Below, in pieces: positions 7,289 to 15,929 of a DNA stretch of 30,533 nucleotides (positions within the stretch are counted from its first letter, which is position 1; every line of letters starts with the position of its first letter). Source of the stretch: Acidimicrobiales bacterium (GTDB lineage Bacteria; Actinomycetota; Acidimicrobiia; Acidimicrobiales; SZUA-35); the NCBI GenBank assembly GCA_024641625.1, contig JAHECQ010000002.1:1-30533 (forward strand). Reading direction: 5' to 3'. Below the pieces are notes generated by a model. That model saw only the letters and a list, made by a program, of their open reading frames with translations. It did no database searches and was not told the origin of the DNA. A program made the translations under genes and the position numbers.

Positions 7289-8119
7289 CTCCTCGACCTT
7301 CAGCGCCAGCCCGTCCTCGTCGCTGGTGAGGATGACCTCGTCGGCCGCCGCCTTCGCATCGTCGCTTGCATTGCCCATCGCGAACGAACGCCCCGCCCAT
7401 TGCAGCATGGCCACGTCGTTGTGATTGTCACCGAACGCTGCGACCTCCGACCGATCGATGCCGAGGTCGAAGGCCAACGCGTCGAGCGCGGTGGCCTTGG
7501 TGACCTGTCCGACGCCGACCTCGATGAAGGACAGGCCGGAGTAGCTGGGTGTGGCGTGGTCACCGACCACCTTGCCGGTGCGCCGATACAGCTCGTCGAT
7601 CCCGAGCTCGGGATGGAAGATCACGACCTTCTGGACCCGACTGTGCATGCCGTCGAGGACGTCGTCGATCGGCTTGTTCGCCGGCATCTGATGGACCAGC
7701 GCGGCAAAACCAGGCTCGTGGGCCACTTCGCGGTCCATTTCGATGGCGAAACCCGCTCCGGGAATGGCCGCACGAAGTTCGATGACCAGTCCTTGGGCCA
7801 CGAAGGGGTCCATCCAGAACCCGCGCACCAGTTCGTCACGTTCGAGGTGTCGGGTGATGGCGCCGTTGGCGAACACCCAGTAGTGATGCAGCTCGAGGGC
7901 ATCGATCACATCGTAGGTGACCATCAGCGGACGCCCGGTCGCCGGTACGACGTGAACTCCGGCGTCCCAGGCCCGATGCAGCGCCGCCTGGACCCGCGGC
8001 GACAAGGTGCCATCGGAACGGAGCATCGTGCCGTCGATGTCGGTGGCGATCATCCTGATCTGCGCCGAACCGGCGGGTCGAGCAGAAACAGTCTGGACAG
8101 ATGCCGGCTGGTGGGTCAC
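7268..8119 (-). CDS. HAD-superfamily hydrolase, Cof/IIB type
   Basis: A 283-residue phosphatase-like protein from GTG 8119. Motif I is DIDGT (27-31; nucleophile Asp27, acid Asp29), motif II is the T in VPATGRP (58-64), Lys208 supplies motif III, and GDNHND (230-235) is motif IV. A cap domain of about 100 residues lies between motifs II and III, as in Cof-type IIB phosphatases that remove phosphate from sugar or nucleotide phosphates. The first 20 residues are extra to the fold; a later start cannot be excluded, though no in-frame ATG sits closer than Met23. The 3' end overlaps the alpha/beta hydrolase by 21 bases. Confidence 0.88.
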   Translation of the reverse strand: MTHQPASVQTVSARPAGSAQIRMIATDIDGTMLRSDGTLSPRVQAALHRAWDAGVHVVPATGRPLMVTYDVIDALELHHYWVFANGAITRHLERDELVRGFWMDPFVAQGLVIELRAAIPGAGFAIEMDREVAHEPGFAALVHQMPANKPIDDVLDGMHSRVQKVVIFHPELGIDELYRRTGKVVGDHATPSYSGLSFIEVGVGQVTKATALDALAFDLGIDRSEVAAFGDNHNDVAMLQWAGRSFAMGNASDDAKAAADEVILTSDEDGLALKVEELLSELD

Positions 8120-8229
8120 AGGATCGGTCTACCGGTTCAGCCGGCGCCGAGCAACCGACTCACGACGTCAGCGATCTCGGACCGTTCGGATCGGGTGGTG
8201 GGGGCGAGCGATGTCGTGGTCAACACGCC

Positions 8230-9048
8230 TTGGAGTTCGACAGGTCCAGCGCAACCCGGGACAGACCGCCAACACCCGGTGGTCAGGATCGAACGTCGCC
8301 ACGACGTCGGGAAGTTCGACTGCGGTGTGATCTTGACGGGTTTCTCGTGCTGGACAATCTCCGGTCGGCCGCAGCCTGCGACGAGCTGATGGGCCGGGCG
8401 GCCGACCTCGTCGATTCCTATGACGGCCATCACCGCTCGGTCTTCACCACCGACGAGCAGGCTCGCCATGCCGACGACAAGTTCCTCGAGTCGGGTGGCA
8501 CCATCGACTTCTTCTGGGAGGCCGAAGCCCTCGACGACGAAGGCCAGGTCGTTGTCGACAAGCGGGTGGCGTTCAACAAGATGGGTCACGCCGCCCATGA
8601 TCTGGACCCGGTGTTCGATCGCTTCTCTCGTCAGGATCCCCTGCCGGAGCTCGTCGCCGATCTCGGCCTACGGAACCCCAGACTCCTGCAATCGATGCTC
8701 ATCCTCGAGCACGCCGGCATCGGTGGGGAGGTGGTCTCCCACCAGGACGCCACGTTCCTCTCCACCGATCCGATCACCGTCATCGGCCTGTGGTTTGCCC
8801 TCGAGGACGCCACCATCGAGAACGGCTGCCTGCCGGCGCTGGATGATCCCACACTCGTGCCGCTCGAGGTCTCCAAGGGCGCCTGCGTCGTGCTTCATGG
8901 CCTTCTGCCTCACGGCTCGCATCCCAACCGCTCGTCCCGATCTCGCCAGGCCTACTCGGTGCACCTGATCGACGGGTCGGCCGAGTACCCGGCAGACAAC
9001 TGGCTGCAACGCCCTGACCTGCCACTACGGGGATTCCGGTCGAACTGA
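8230..9048 (+). CDS. phytanoyl-CoA dioxygenase family protein (PHYHD1-like), shortened, start uncertain
   Basis: Conserved sequence begins with DLDGFLVLDN at about 8332 and then matches the PHYHD1 branch of Fe(II)/2-oxoglutarate oxygenases: SHQDATFL holds the His-x-Asp metal pair, LHGLLPHGS holds the distal His, and SRSRQAY holds the Arg expected to bind 2-oxoglutarate. The product ends with PADNWLQRPDLPL, also typical. Relatives have a loop containing a PGSH element after ENGCL; here ENGCL is followed at once by PALDDPTLVPLEV, so roughly 30 residues are missing without loss of frame. No good start precedes DLDGF: the nearest in-frame options are TTG 8230 (used here) and ATG 8101, and codons between them do not look like coding sequence. 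It probably hydroxylates an unknown metabolite if active. Confidence 0.75.
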   Translation: MEFDRSSATRDRPPTPGGQDRTSPRRREVRLRCDLDGFLVLDNLRSAAACDELMGRAADLVDSYDGHHRSVFTTDEQARHADDKFLESGGTIDFFWEAEALDDEGQVVVDKRVAFNKMGHAAHDLDPVFDRFSRQDPLPELVADLGLRNPRLLQSMLILEHAGIGGEVVSHQDATFLSTDPITVIGLWFALEDATIENGCLPALDDPTLVPLEVSKGACVVLHGLLPHGSHPNRSSRSRQAYSVHLIDGSAEYPADNWLQRPDLPLRGFRSN

Positions 9049-9108
9049 CGTTCCCGTCGCGATTCGCGCGGTTCTCATCATTCGTTCGGCCGGGCCGATC
9101 GTTGGTGG

Positions 9109-10329
9109 ATGAAGCTGGCACCACTGCGCCGCCTGGGCGATACCGACTGCGGAGCCGGTGAGGTCGGCGCGCCGGCGCGCGCCGCATCGGTGGTCGTGGT
9201 GTCGATGCACGACAGCCGCCTCACCCACGCGGCCAGTCGCCGAATGGCTGCACTGATCGACGAACTCGACCGACGCGGTCTGCCTCACTGCGAGCTCGCC
9301 CCCTCTGCTCCCGATAGCGGCCCAACGATGCCCGACTCGATCGCTGCCCGTACACGCCGATCAGCACCGAAGGCATTGACCCGGCTGCTCGATAATCGAC
9401 GAGCGCTGCCCATCCGAACCATCGGCGAGTGGGCCTACCTGGTCTGGGCCGCGTGGACACTTCGCCGACTTCGCCCGGCCACCGTCATCGTCACTATTCC
9501 CTACCTGCCGTTGCTGGCGCTCCCCCTGCTTCGCCGACGACGACGTTGCCGGTACGTCCTCGAGTTCCGCGATCTCACCTGGGACTACGCACGGGGCGCA
9601 TCTGCGGGCGCCGTGACCGGCACCATTGCCCGGTTGTACGAACGCCTCGCGCGCGCCTCGCTCGAACACGCCGACGTCGTCGTCACCACCACGAGCGCCC
9701 AAGCGGACCGGCTTCAGCGCCTCGAGCCATCGCAGCGACCAATCGTCGTGCGCAACGGGGTCACCAGCGAACTCATCGATCGACTCTGGCCGCTCGCGGA
9801 ACAACCGCCCGAGAGCGATCGGCTCACGGTGCTGTATGCGGGGACGATCGGATACGCCCAGGACGTGGGACGGCTCCTTCGGATCGCCGAACTCGCGCCG
9901 TCGGCTCAGCTGTCGATCGTGGGATCAGGACCGCTGCGCGACGAGGTGGCCGAGGCGGCACGGCATCTCGACAACGTGACCATCGAGTCGGCAGTCAGCT
10001 TCGACGAGCTGGTCGATCGATATCGAGAGGCCGACATCCTGGTCTCCAGCCTTCGCCATCACGAGAGCTTTGCCACCGCAGTACCCTCGAAGCTCTACGA
10101 GTACGCCGCGACCGGCCGAGTCGTGGCCTACGTCGGTCCGGGAGAGGCTCAGGACGTGTGCAGGGACCTCGGTGGTCACGCCACCCTTGACATCACTCCC
10201 CAGTTCGTCGAAGAGCTGTTGTTGCTGGCCAAGGAACGGCGAGCTTGGCCCCTCGAGAAGCCACCGGCCGGCCTGCGGAGACGAGATCAAGCAGCCGCTG
10301 ACCTCGTCGACCTCCTCTGCGTCGAATGA
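9109..10329 (+). CDS. GT4-family glycosyltransferase (WbuB-like)
   Basis: A 406-residue GT-B enzyme, first gene of the polysaccharide operon. The N-terminal Rossmann half begins around ASVVVVSMHDSRLTHAASRR (26-45); the acceptor side holds EFRDLTWDY (152-160). The nucleotide-sugar half has VVRNGV (213-218), VLYAGTIGYAQDV (241-253), VGSGPLRDE (271-279) and VPSKLYEYAATGRVV (325-339), the region that holds the donor-binding Glu in GT4 enzymes. It would transfer a sugar to the lipid-linked repeat on the cytoplasmic face. The first 25 residues are not part of the fold, so a later start is possible; GGTGG just before ATG 9109 is a weak ribosome-binding site. The stop overlaps the next gene as ATGA. 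Confidence 0.88.
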   Translation: MKLAPLRRLGDTDCGAGEVGAPARAASVVVVSMHDSRLTHAASRRMAALIDELDRRGLPHCELAPSAPDSGPTMPDSIAARTRRSAPKALTRLLDNRRALPIRTIGEWAYLVWAAWTLRRLRPATVIVTIPYLPLLALPLLRRRRRCRYVLEFRDLTWDYARGASAGAVTGTIARLYERLARASLEHADVVVTTTSAQADRLQRLEPSQRPIVVRNGVTSELIDRLWPLAEQPPESDRLTVLYAGTIGYAQDVGRLLRIAELAPSAQLSIVGSGPLRDEVAEAARHLDNVTIESAVSFDELVDRYREADILVSSLRHHESFATAVPSKLYEYAATGRVVAYVGPGEAQDVCRDLGGHATLDITPQFVEELLLLAKERRAWPLEKPPAGLRRRDQAAADLVDLLCVE

Positions 10330-11906
10330 ACCACGTCATCAGACGGCTGCAGCCGGCCGTCTGGAGCCTGCGATCCGAACGACGAGCGATCGACCTGCTC
10401 TGGTTCGCGGCCGAGCGGGGCGCCATGACCCTGGTTCGGCCACGAATCGTGCATCGCCTGGTGCGTTGGTGGCCCGCCGGCGGGCGACGAGGGTCGACGT
10501 TCAGCGGACCAGACTCGCGCACGGCGGACCGCCTCCGGCCACCGCTGAGCGTCTCTCATCACCGGCACGGTCAGTTCATGCAGCTTCGATCCACCGACGT
10601 GCTGGCCCGAATGGAGTCCAGCTACGCAGAGGCGGCGTCGGCAGCCGATCTGATCGATGTGCTCGATGGATTGCTTCACCGGACGCCCGGCGACCCCGTG
10701 TGGACCCCCTACGCCATGGCTGTTCGTGGACGCTCCATCGCCCGGGTCCTCGCTGAGGATCGACTCGATCGGCGGCTCCGGCGACGCCTTCGCCACCATG
10801 CCCGCACCCATCAGGCCCTCCTGGCCATGGTCTCCGAACGCCACCTCCACCACAACCACCGCACCACCATCGAGTTCGGTCGACTGGCGCTGGCCGAATC
10901 ACTCGCCGACAGCAAGGCACAGTCCAGGGCGGCCCGACGCTTCGCCGCTCACTGCCTCGAGGGCCTCGGGACTGATGGCGCTCCCAAGGAGGGGTCGTTC
11001 TCCTACGGACTCGGTCTCCTCGACGAAATGCTCCTCGCCGTCAATCGTTACGCCCTGGCCGAGCTCGAACCTGCCGCTCTGTCACTGAGCAAGGTTCTGG
11101 GTCAGACGGTGTTCTCCGACGGCTCCACACCGGCGTTCGGCGATTCGTTTCCCGGACGTTTCCCCGCAGCCGCCTCGGGTGCCTCGGTTGTCACACTCGG
11201 TCGGGTCGTTCGCGTCACCCATGCCGACTTCGAATTGGCAGTGTCCCTGGGGTCGATCGGACCGAGGGGGTTCGGGGGTCACGGCCATCTCGACGCCGGC
11301 TCGTTCGAATTGTTCCACCGTGACCATGGCCTCCTGGTGGCCGATGTCGGCTGCACCCGCTACGCATCATCGGTGACACGCGCCTACGAACGTTCCTATC
11401 TGTCGCACAACATGCCCGCCGCGATCTGGCCGTTGGCGCAGCAACCCGTGTGGGGCGCCTTCGCCTATCGCCGGATCTCCGGACTCACCAGCCACCGGGT
11501 CGTTCGCACGAGCGCGGATCGGGTGAGTGTCGAGGTCACGGTGGAACACCGGTCTCGTTCGGGCGATCGACGCATCACCATCGTCCGGCGGCTCACGCTG
11601 GACGACACCGGCTTGACCGTGGAGGACGAGGTGACCGGCGATCGCGATGGGCAGCCGATCGTGCGGTCCTTTGCTGTCGGAGAGGCAGCCAGGATGGAAT
11701 CGTCGGGGCCCAGCCGATTCACGACCCGTCGACCGACCTCGGCGCAGCAGAAGAACCTGGCCGTTCGCTCACCCGGCAACTGGCGGTTGTATCGTCAGCG
11801 CTTCACCGCATGCGGCCTCGGGGCGGTGAGGCTCCAACCGATCCACATCGGCACCGGCCGCTGCCCGCAGCCGTCGGGCAGATCACAGGAAGACCGGCAA
11901 CCATGA
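10326..11906 (+). CDS. heparinase II/III-family protein
   Basis: A 526-residue protein with the alpha/alpha toroid plus beta-sandwich plan of heparinase II/III-like lyases. The helical N-terminal half includes HHNHRTTIEFGRLALAES (175-192) and EGSFSYGLGLLDEML (222-236); the sandwich begins near GHGHLDAGSFEL (318-329), the PF07940 signature, and SHNMPAAI (360-367) follows. Such proteins in exopolysaccharide clusters are thought to cleave or edit uronic-acid-containing polymer. No signal peptide is evident, although the first 50 residues have several Trp and Arg residues, so its location is unclear. It overlaps the glycosyltransferase stop and the wecB start by four bases each (ATGA), indicating translational coupling. 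Confidence 0.85.
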   Translation: MNHVIRRLQPAVWSLRSERRAIDLLWFAAERGAMTLVRPRIVHRLVRWWPAGGRRGSTFSGPDSRTADRLRPPLSVSHHRHGQFMQLRSTDVLARMESSYAEAASAADLIDVLDGLLHRTPGDPVWTPYAMAVRGRSIARVLAEDRLDRRLRRRLRHHARTHQALLAMVSERHLHHNHRTTIEFGRLALAESLADSKAQSRAARRFAAHCLEGLGTDGAPKEGSFSYGLGLLDEMLLAVNRYALAELEPAALSLSKVLGQTVFSDGSTPAFGDSFPGRFPAAASGASVVTLGRVVRVTHADFELAVSLGSIGPRGFGGHGHLDAGSFELFHRDHGLLVADVGCTRYASSVTRAYERSYLSHNMPAAIWPLAQQPVWGAFAYRRISGLTSHRVVRTSADRVSVEVTVEHRSRSGDRRITIVRRLTLDDTGLTVEDEVTGDRDGQPIVRSFAVGEAARMESSGPSRFTTRRPTSAQQKNLAVRSPGNWRLYRQRFTACGLGAVRLQPIHIGTGRCPQPSGRSQEDRQP

Positions 11907-13015
11907 AATTCTTCTGTATCGCCGCCGCCAGGCCGAACTTCATGAAGATCGCTCCCATCGTGGCCGCGCTCGAAGGCCGTGGGCTCGAGACAACGCTCGT
12001 CCACACCGGCCAACACTACGACGAGGTGATGAGCGGCGTGTTCTTCGAGGAGCTCGGGCTCAGGCAGCCCGATCACCACCTCGAGGTCGGATCGGGCCCG
12101 CACTCCTATCAGACCGGCCGGGTGATGGAGGCCTTCGAGCACCTGCTGGCGACCAATCATCGAACCGGTGATCCCGCGGTGGTCATCACCGTCGGCGACG
12201 TCAACTCGACCCTCGCCTGCTCGATCGTGGGAGCCAAGTCCGGTTTGTTCGTCGCTCACGTCGAGGCGGGTTTGCGCAGTCGCGACTGGACGATGCCCGA
12301 GGAGGTCAACCGCGTGGTCGCCGACCGAGTCAGCGACTTCCTGTTCGCCCCCTCGGCCGATGCCGTCGACAACCTCCGAGCCGAGGGGTACCGGACCGAC
12401 CAGATCCATCTCGTGGGCAACGTCATGGTCGATACGCTGCTGGCCAATCGAGAACGTGCGATGAACCGTCCGATCATGGATGAACTCGGGTTGACCGTCG
12501 GCGGCTATGCCTTGGTGACCCTGCACCGGCCGAGCAACGTCGACCACGGTCCCACGCTCCGAAGTCTCATTGCCTCGCTCGAGGAGCTCTCGGAGCGGAT
12601 CCCGGTCGTCTTCCCTGTCCACCCCAGGACGCGGCAGCGCCTGGCAGATCATGGCATCGAGACCACGCTTCGTCTTCTCGAGCCGACCGGCTATCTCGAC
12701 TCCATCTGCCTCCAGGCAAACGCAACCATGGCCCTCACCGACTCGGGCGGCATCCAAGAGGAGACCACGGCCTTGGGCGTTCCATGCCTCACGTTGCGGG
12801 AGAACACCGAACGACCCGTCACCGTGACCCACGGCACCAACAAGGTGGTGGGCACCGAGCCCGCAACGATCCGCCGCGCCTGGCGGGAGATCCTCGCTCA
12901 CCCGCCGACCGCCGGCCGACCCGAGCTGTGGGATGGACGTGCCTCGGAACGAATCGCCGACATTCTGGCCGGAGCGCTCGATATTCCGCGGTTGAGGCCG
13001 ACCGATCTGGTGTGA
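11903..13015 (+). CDS. wecB: UDP-N-acetylglucosamine 2-epimerase
   Basis: A 370-residue non-hydrolysing epimerase that interconverts UDP-GlcNAc and UDP-ManNAc, feeding the polysaccharide pathway. Motifs appear in order: AAARPNFMKIAP (7-18), HTGQHYD (34-40), GDVNST (98-103, Asp99), HVEAGLRS (119-126, Glu121), MPEEVNR (131-137), LHRPSN (207-212, His208), PVHPRT (238-243) and TDSGGIQEE (279-287), followed by RENTERPVT. These contain the catalytic acid and His residues and the UDP-binding segment. The gene starts in the upstream stop (ATGA) with AGGA about 15 bases before, and its own stop overlaps the GTG of the flippase gene (GTGA). Length is normal. Confidence 0.95.
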   Translation: MKFFCIAAARPNFMKIAPIVAALEGRGLETTLVHTGQHYDEVMSGVFFEELGLRQPDHHLEVGSGPHSYQTGRVMEAFEHLLATNHRTGDPAVVITVGDVNSTLACSIVGAKSGLFVAHVEAGLRSRDWTMPEEVNRVVADRVSDFLFAPSADAVDNLRAEGYRTDQIHLVGNVMVDTLLANRERAMNRPIMDELGLTVGGYALVTLHRPSNVDHGPTLRSLIASLEELSERIPVVFPVHPRTRQRLADHGIETTLRLLEPTGYLDSICLQANATMALTDSGGIQEETTALGVPCLTLRENTERPVTVTHGTNKVVGTEPATIRRAWREILAHPPTAGRPELWDGRASERIADILAGALDIPRLRPTDLV

Positions 13016-14379
13016 AGCAATTGATCGACCCCGGGCACGGTGAATTGGCGTTCACCGGTATTGCCGGCATTGGTCAACGGCCCACCACCCGGTCCGGAAC
13101 ACTCGCTCGACTGGGCAAGGCCGCAACCACGCAGTCGTCGATCATGTTCGCCGCCTTGGCGACGCGTGCCTTCGGTCAAGCCGTGGTGACCCTGGGACTG
13201 GCCCACCGATTGAGCCTCTCGAGCTTCGCCCGCTACGCAGTGATCGCGGCCGTCGTGCGATTGCTTGCGCCGATCGCCAATCTCGGAACCTCCACAGCGA
13301 TCCTGGCCGACTGGGCCCAACCGGAACGGGCCAGCGCCCGTTGGCTGCTGCGGCGGCACATCCTCCGGGTCGCGTGGGGATCGATCCTCGCGGTGGGCCT
13401 CGGGACGTTGGGCGTCGCCGCCTTCACCGGTGGGATCGACTGGGTGGTGCTTGCCCTGCTCGCCTCGCTGGTCATTCCCGTTTCGGCCCGCAGCCTCTTG
13501 ATGCCCCTGGCGGTGAGCCTGAAACGCGAAGGGCTCTTCTTCGCGTCGGAAGCCGTTCGGGCTGCATCGGGAATCGTTGCACTGGGGTGGCTCGTGCTGA
13601 TCGACTCGGGCCAGGCCGGTCTGGGGTCCTCGAGCGGGACGAGTCTTCGCTCCTGGGTGCTACCGCTGCTGGCCACATCGGTGCTGTCGGCCCTCGTCAC
13701 GCTGGGGTTGGCCCTTCGTCTGGCCCCTGATGACCGGAGCCGCCATCACTCCGACCGAGCGGCGATGACGCTTGGCCGCTCGGCGCGGGTGGCAGCTGCC
13801 GAGCTGGGCAACGGCGCGTCGCTCACGGTCGATCAGTTGATGATTCCGCGCCTGGCCGGCTCGCTCGCCACTGCGCAATACAGCGTCGCCGCGCAATTCT
13901 CGGCACCACTGTTGTTGGGTGTGAGCGCGTTGGCCAGCCCCCACGGTCCTTCGGTGTTCGAGGGGTTTCACTCCGGTCCGGCTCGCGGCTGGGCAACGCT
14001 GCGAACCAAAGGTGCGTTGATCGCCCGGCGAAGCTTGGCGATCGCAGTGACCCTCACGGTGGCCGCACCCGTCCTGCGCCTTGCCCTCCCCGACCAGTAC
14101 GCCGACGCCATCGGTGTTGGTGTCGTACTGGTTTGGGCACTCGCTCTTCGACCGGTCTCCTGGCTCCTGCTGCTGGGTCTCGTCGCACTCCGGGCAGAGC
14201 GGTCGAGGATGATCATCGAATGGTCGGTGTTCGGCTTGAACGTTGCGGTCAACCTGATGCTCATCCCGGTGATGGGCGCATGGGGAGCCGCCATCGCCAC
14301 CCTCGTCTCGGAAAGTCTGTTGCTCGTGGTGACAGCCACTGTGGTCAAGCGGCTCTGCCATGGGCAGGGCGTCGGCTAG
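13012..14379 (+). CDS. polysaccharide flippase (Wzx/MATE-like oligosaccharide transporter)
   Basis: A 455-residue membrane protein beginning at GTG 13012 inside the wecB stop. After a polar N-terminus of about 40 residues there are around 12 hydrophobic segments without a nucleotide-binding site, the plan of the MVF/Wzx superfamily. Typical details are SLSSFARYAVIAAVVRLL (second helix pair), LTVDQLMIPRLAGSLATAQYSVAAQ in the middle, and MLIPVMGAWGAAIATLVSE near the end, very like the C-terminal repeats of Wzx proteins. It should flip the undecaprenyl-linked repeat to the outer face. Coupled to wecB by a four-base overlap and followed after 11 bases by the polymerase-like gene. Confidence 0.85.
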   Translation: MKQLIDPGHGELAFTGIAGIGQRPTTRSGTLARLGKAATTQSSIMFAALATRAFGQAVVTLGLAHRLSLSSFARYAVIAAVVRLLAPIANLGTSTAILADWAQPERASARWLLRRHILRVAWGSILAVGLGTLGVAAFTGGIDWVVLALLASLVIPVSARSLLMPLAVSLKREGLFFASEAVRAASGIVALGWLVLIDSGQAGLGSSSGTSLRSWVLPLLATSVLSALVTLGLALRLAPDDRSRHHSDRAAMTLGRSARVAAAELGNGASLTVDQLMIPRLAGSLATAQYSVAAQFSAPLLLGVSALASPHGPSVFEGFHSGPARGWATLRTKGALIARRSLAIAVTLTVAAPVLRLALPDQYADAIGVGVVLVWALALRPVSWLLLLGLVALRAERSRMIIEWSVFGLNVAVNLMLIPVMGAWGAAIATLVSESLLLVVTATVVKRLCHGQGVG

Positions 14380-14390
14380 CGTCCAGGTTC

Positions 14391-15929
14391 GTGGTCTCCC
14401 AGCGATTCGCAACGGTGACGTTGCTGTTCGGCGTCTTGTTCGTCGGCTACCTGGCGAGCGCTGCCACCCTCGGGCTGTCCATGGTCGCGATCCTCGGGCT
14501 CCCGCTGCTCGTCGTCGGACTACTGGCGCTGGCCCAGCTCTCGATCAAGCGCTTCATCCCCCACACCGCTCTGTTCGCCGTGCTGTTCGGTCTCTACACG
14601 GTTCCGATGGCCGCGCTCTATGTCGTTCGCTACGGGAGCGTCGGGCGTTCTGCGCCCAAGCGACTGGTGGACTTTCCGTTCGTCCCCACGCCCGACGACC
14701 TCGACCGAACCCTTCTGGTACTGATCGTCTTCCTGGGTGCCGTACTCGCGGCCTCGCTGACCATGAGCACCGCCACCTCACGACGACCTCCGACCTCGTC
14801 CTGGTCGTTTCCGCCAATCGGCGTCCTGGTCGTCCTGTGCGTGGTGGGCTTCGTCGTGTTCACCTTCCTCCTGTGGCGCAGTGGCGGTGTGGCCACCTAC
14901 GCAGCCACTCGGATCGACCGGCTCACCGACAGGGACCTCCGGCGGGCAAGCACCATTCTCTCGGCCATGGTTTCCCCAAGCCTGATGACGCTCTATCTCG
15001 GCTGCCGTCGGGGAGCGTATCCCCTCGAGTGGTGGCGATGGATCGGCCGCTCGGCGCTCGTCCTCTATGCGGTTGCCAACCTTGCCGGCGGCGATCGTCG
15101 TATGCTCGTGACCCTGCTGATCGCGCTGTTCTGGCTTCGCACCGTGACCGTCCCCGAACTGGATGAGCGTGGCGAGCGGACTCGGTCGATCTCGCGCTCA
15201 CAAGCCATCGCAGCCGTCACGGTACTGGTCGTTCTCAGCCTGACCGGCATCACCCGGGTGCACATCTCGCGCTACGCCGCCGGCGAATACACGACGTCGG
15301 AGTTCCTCGACCGGGTGTCGGCCGAGCTCAGCTCCGACAACCTGATCGAGCGCCAGGGGGAGCTTCGGGCAACGTTCAACACCGTGGTAGCCAGCGTGGC
15401 CTGGCCCAACGAACCCGATCCGTCGATCATCCCCAATGACGCGATCACCCTGCTCCCGATCGGGTCCGATCTCCCTGCCGGCTCGACCCATTTTGCCGAC
15501 CTCGCCCGCTCCAGGTATCCCAGCGTGGTGCAACCCGGGCAGGCCTATGGCATCAACGTTGCCGCCGAAGGCTACCTCGCCGGCGGATTTGCCGGTGTCA
15601 TTGCCTTCGGCCTCGCCCTCGGCTTCGGGCTCGGGCTCGCTCGCACGCTGGAGCACTCGGCCCGCTCGTCGCTCCTGCCGCACCTCCTGAGCCCCCTGAT
15701 TGCGGCCATGTTGATCAATGTGATCCGCGGCGGCTTCGGACTCGGCCTCGAGGCCACCGGTTATGCCCTCGTCATTGGCGCCATCGCTCTCAGCGGAACG
15801 GTCGCGCACCGTCTGGCGCGGGCGGATTCATCGGAACTCGGTCTGGCCCCGCAACCGGTCGAGCGCTCCACCGAGTGGCTCCCCCAGCCGGTCGGCCGTG
15901 ACGGTCTTCCCGCCGTACAACACCGCTGA
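14391..15929 (+). CDS. O-antigen polymerase-like membrane protein (Wzy candidate)
   Basis: A 512-residue protein with about ten to twelve hydrophobic helices and one long polar loop (about residues 290-380) before the last helices. No enzymatic motif is diagnostic, which is normal for Wzy polymerases. Arginine-rich GGDRRMLVTLLIALFWLR and the extracellular loop with a GINVAAEGYLAGGF ending support an O-antigen ligase/polymerase-like protein, as does the position after a Wzx-like gene. It would join repeats outside the membrane. GTG 14391 is preferred because the open frame before it only overlaps the flippase gene. The last 102 bases overlap a convergent gene, an unusual length, and the final 30 residues do not look conserved. 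Confidence 0.78.
   Translation: MVSQRFATVTLLFGVLFVGYLASAATLGLSMVAILGLPLLVVGLLALAQLSIKRFIPHTALFAVLFGLYTVPMAALYVVRYGSVGRSAPKRLVDFPFVPTPDDLDRTLLVLIVFLGAVLAASLTMSTATSRRPPTSSWSFPPIGVLVVLCVVGFVVFTFLLWRSGGVATYAATRIDRLTDRDLRRASTILSAMVSPSLMTLYLGCRRGAYPLEWWRWIGRSALVLYAVANLAGGDRRMLVTLLIALFWLRTVTVPELDERGERTRSISRSQAIAAVTVLVVLSLTGITRVHISRYAAGEYTTSEFLDRVSAELSSDNLIERQGELRATFNTVVASVAWPNEPDPSIIPNDAITLLPIGSDLPAGSTHFADLARSRYPSVVQPGQAYGINVAAEGYLAGGFAGVIAFGLALGFGLGLARTLEHSARSSLLPHLLSPLIAAMLINVIRGGFGLGLEATGYALVIGAIALSGTVAHRLARADSSELGLAPQPVERSTEWLPQPVGRDGLPAVQHR

Noticed and set aside
9049..9108. Small inverted repeat CGGCC-G-GGCCG after the dioxygenase gene as a terminator
   Set aside because: The arms are only five bases, the loop is a single base and no U-tract follows; such pairs are common in GC-rich sequence.
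14133..14390. Upstream extension of the Wzy-like gene to an earlier ATG
   Set aside because: The extension overlaps the flippase gene in another frame and reads as basic, low-hydrophobicity sequence; GTG 14391 directly precedes the first membrane helix.
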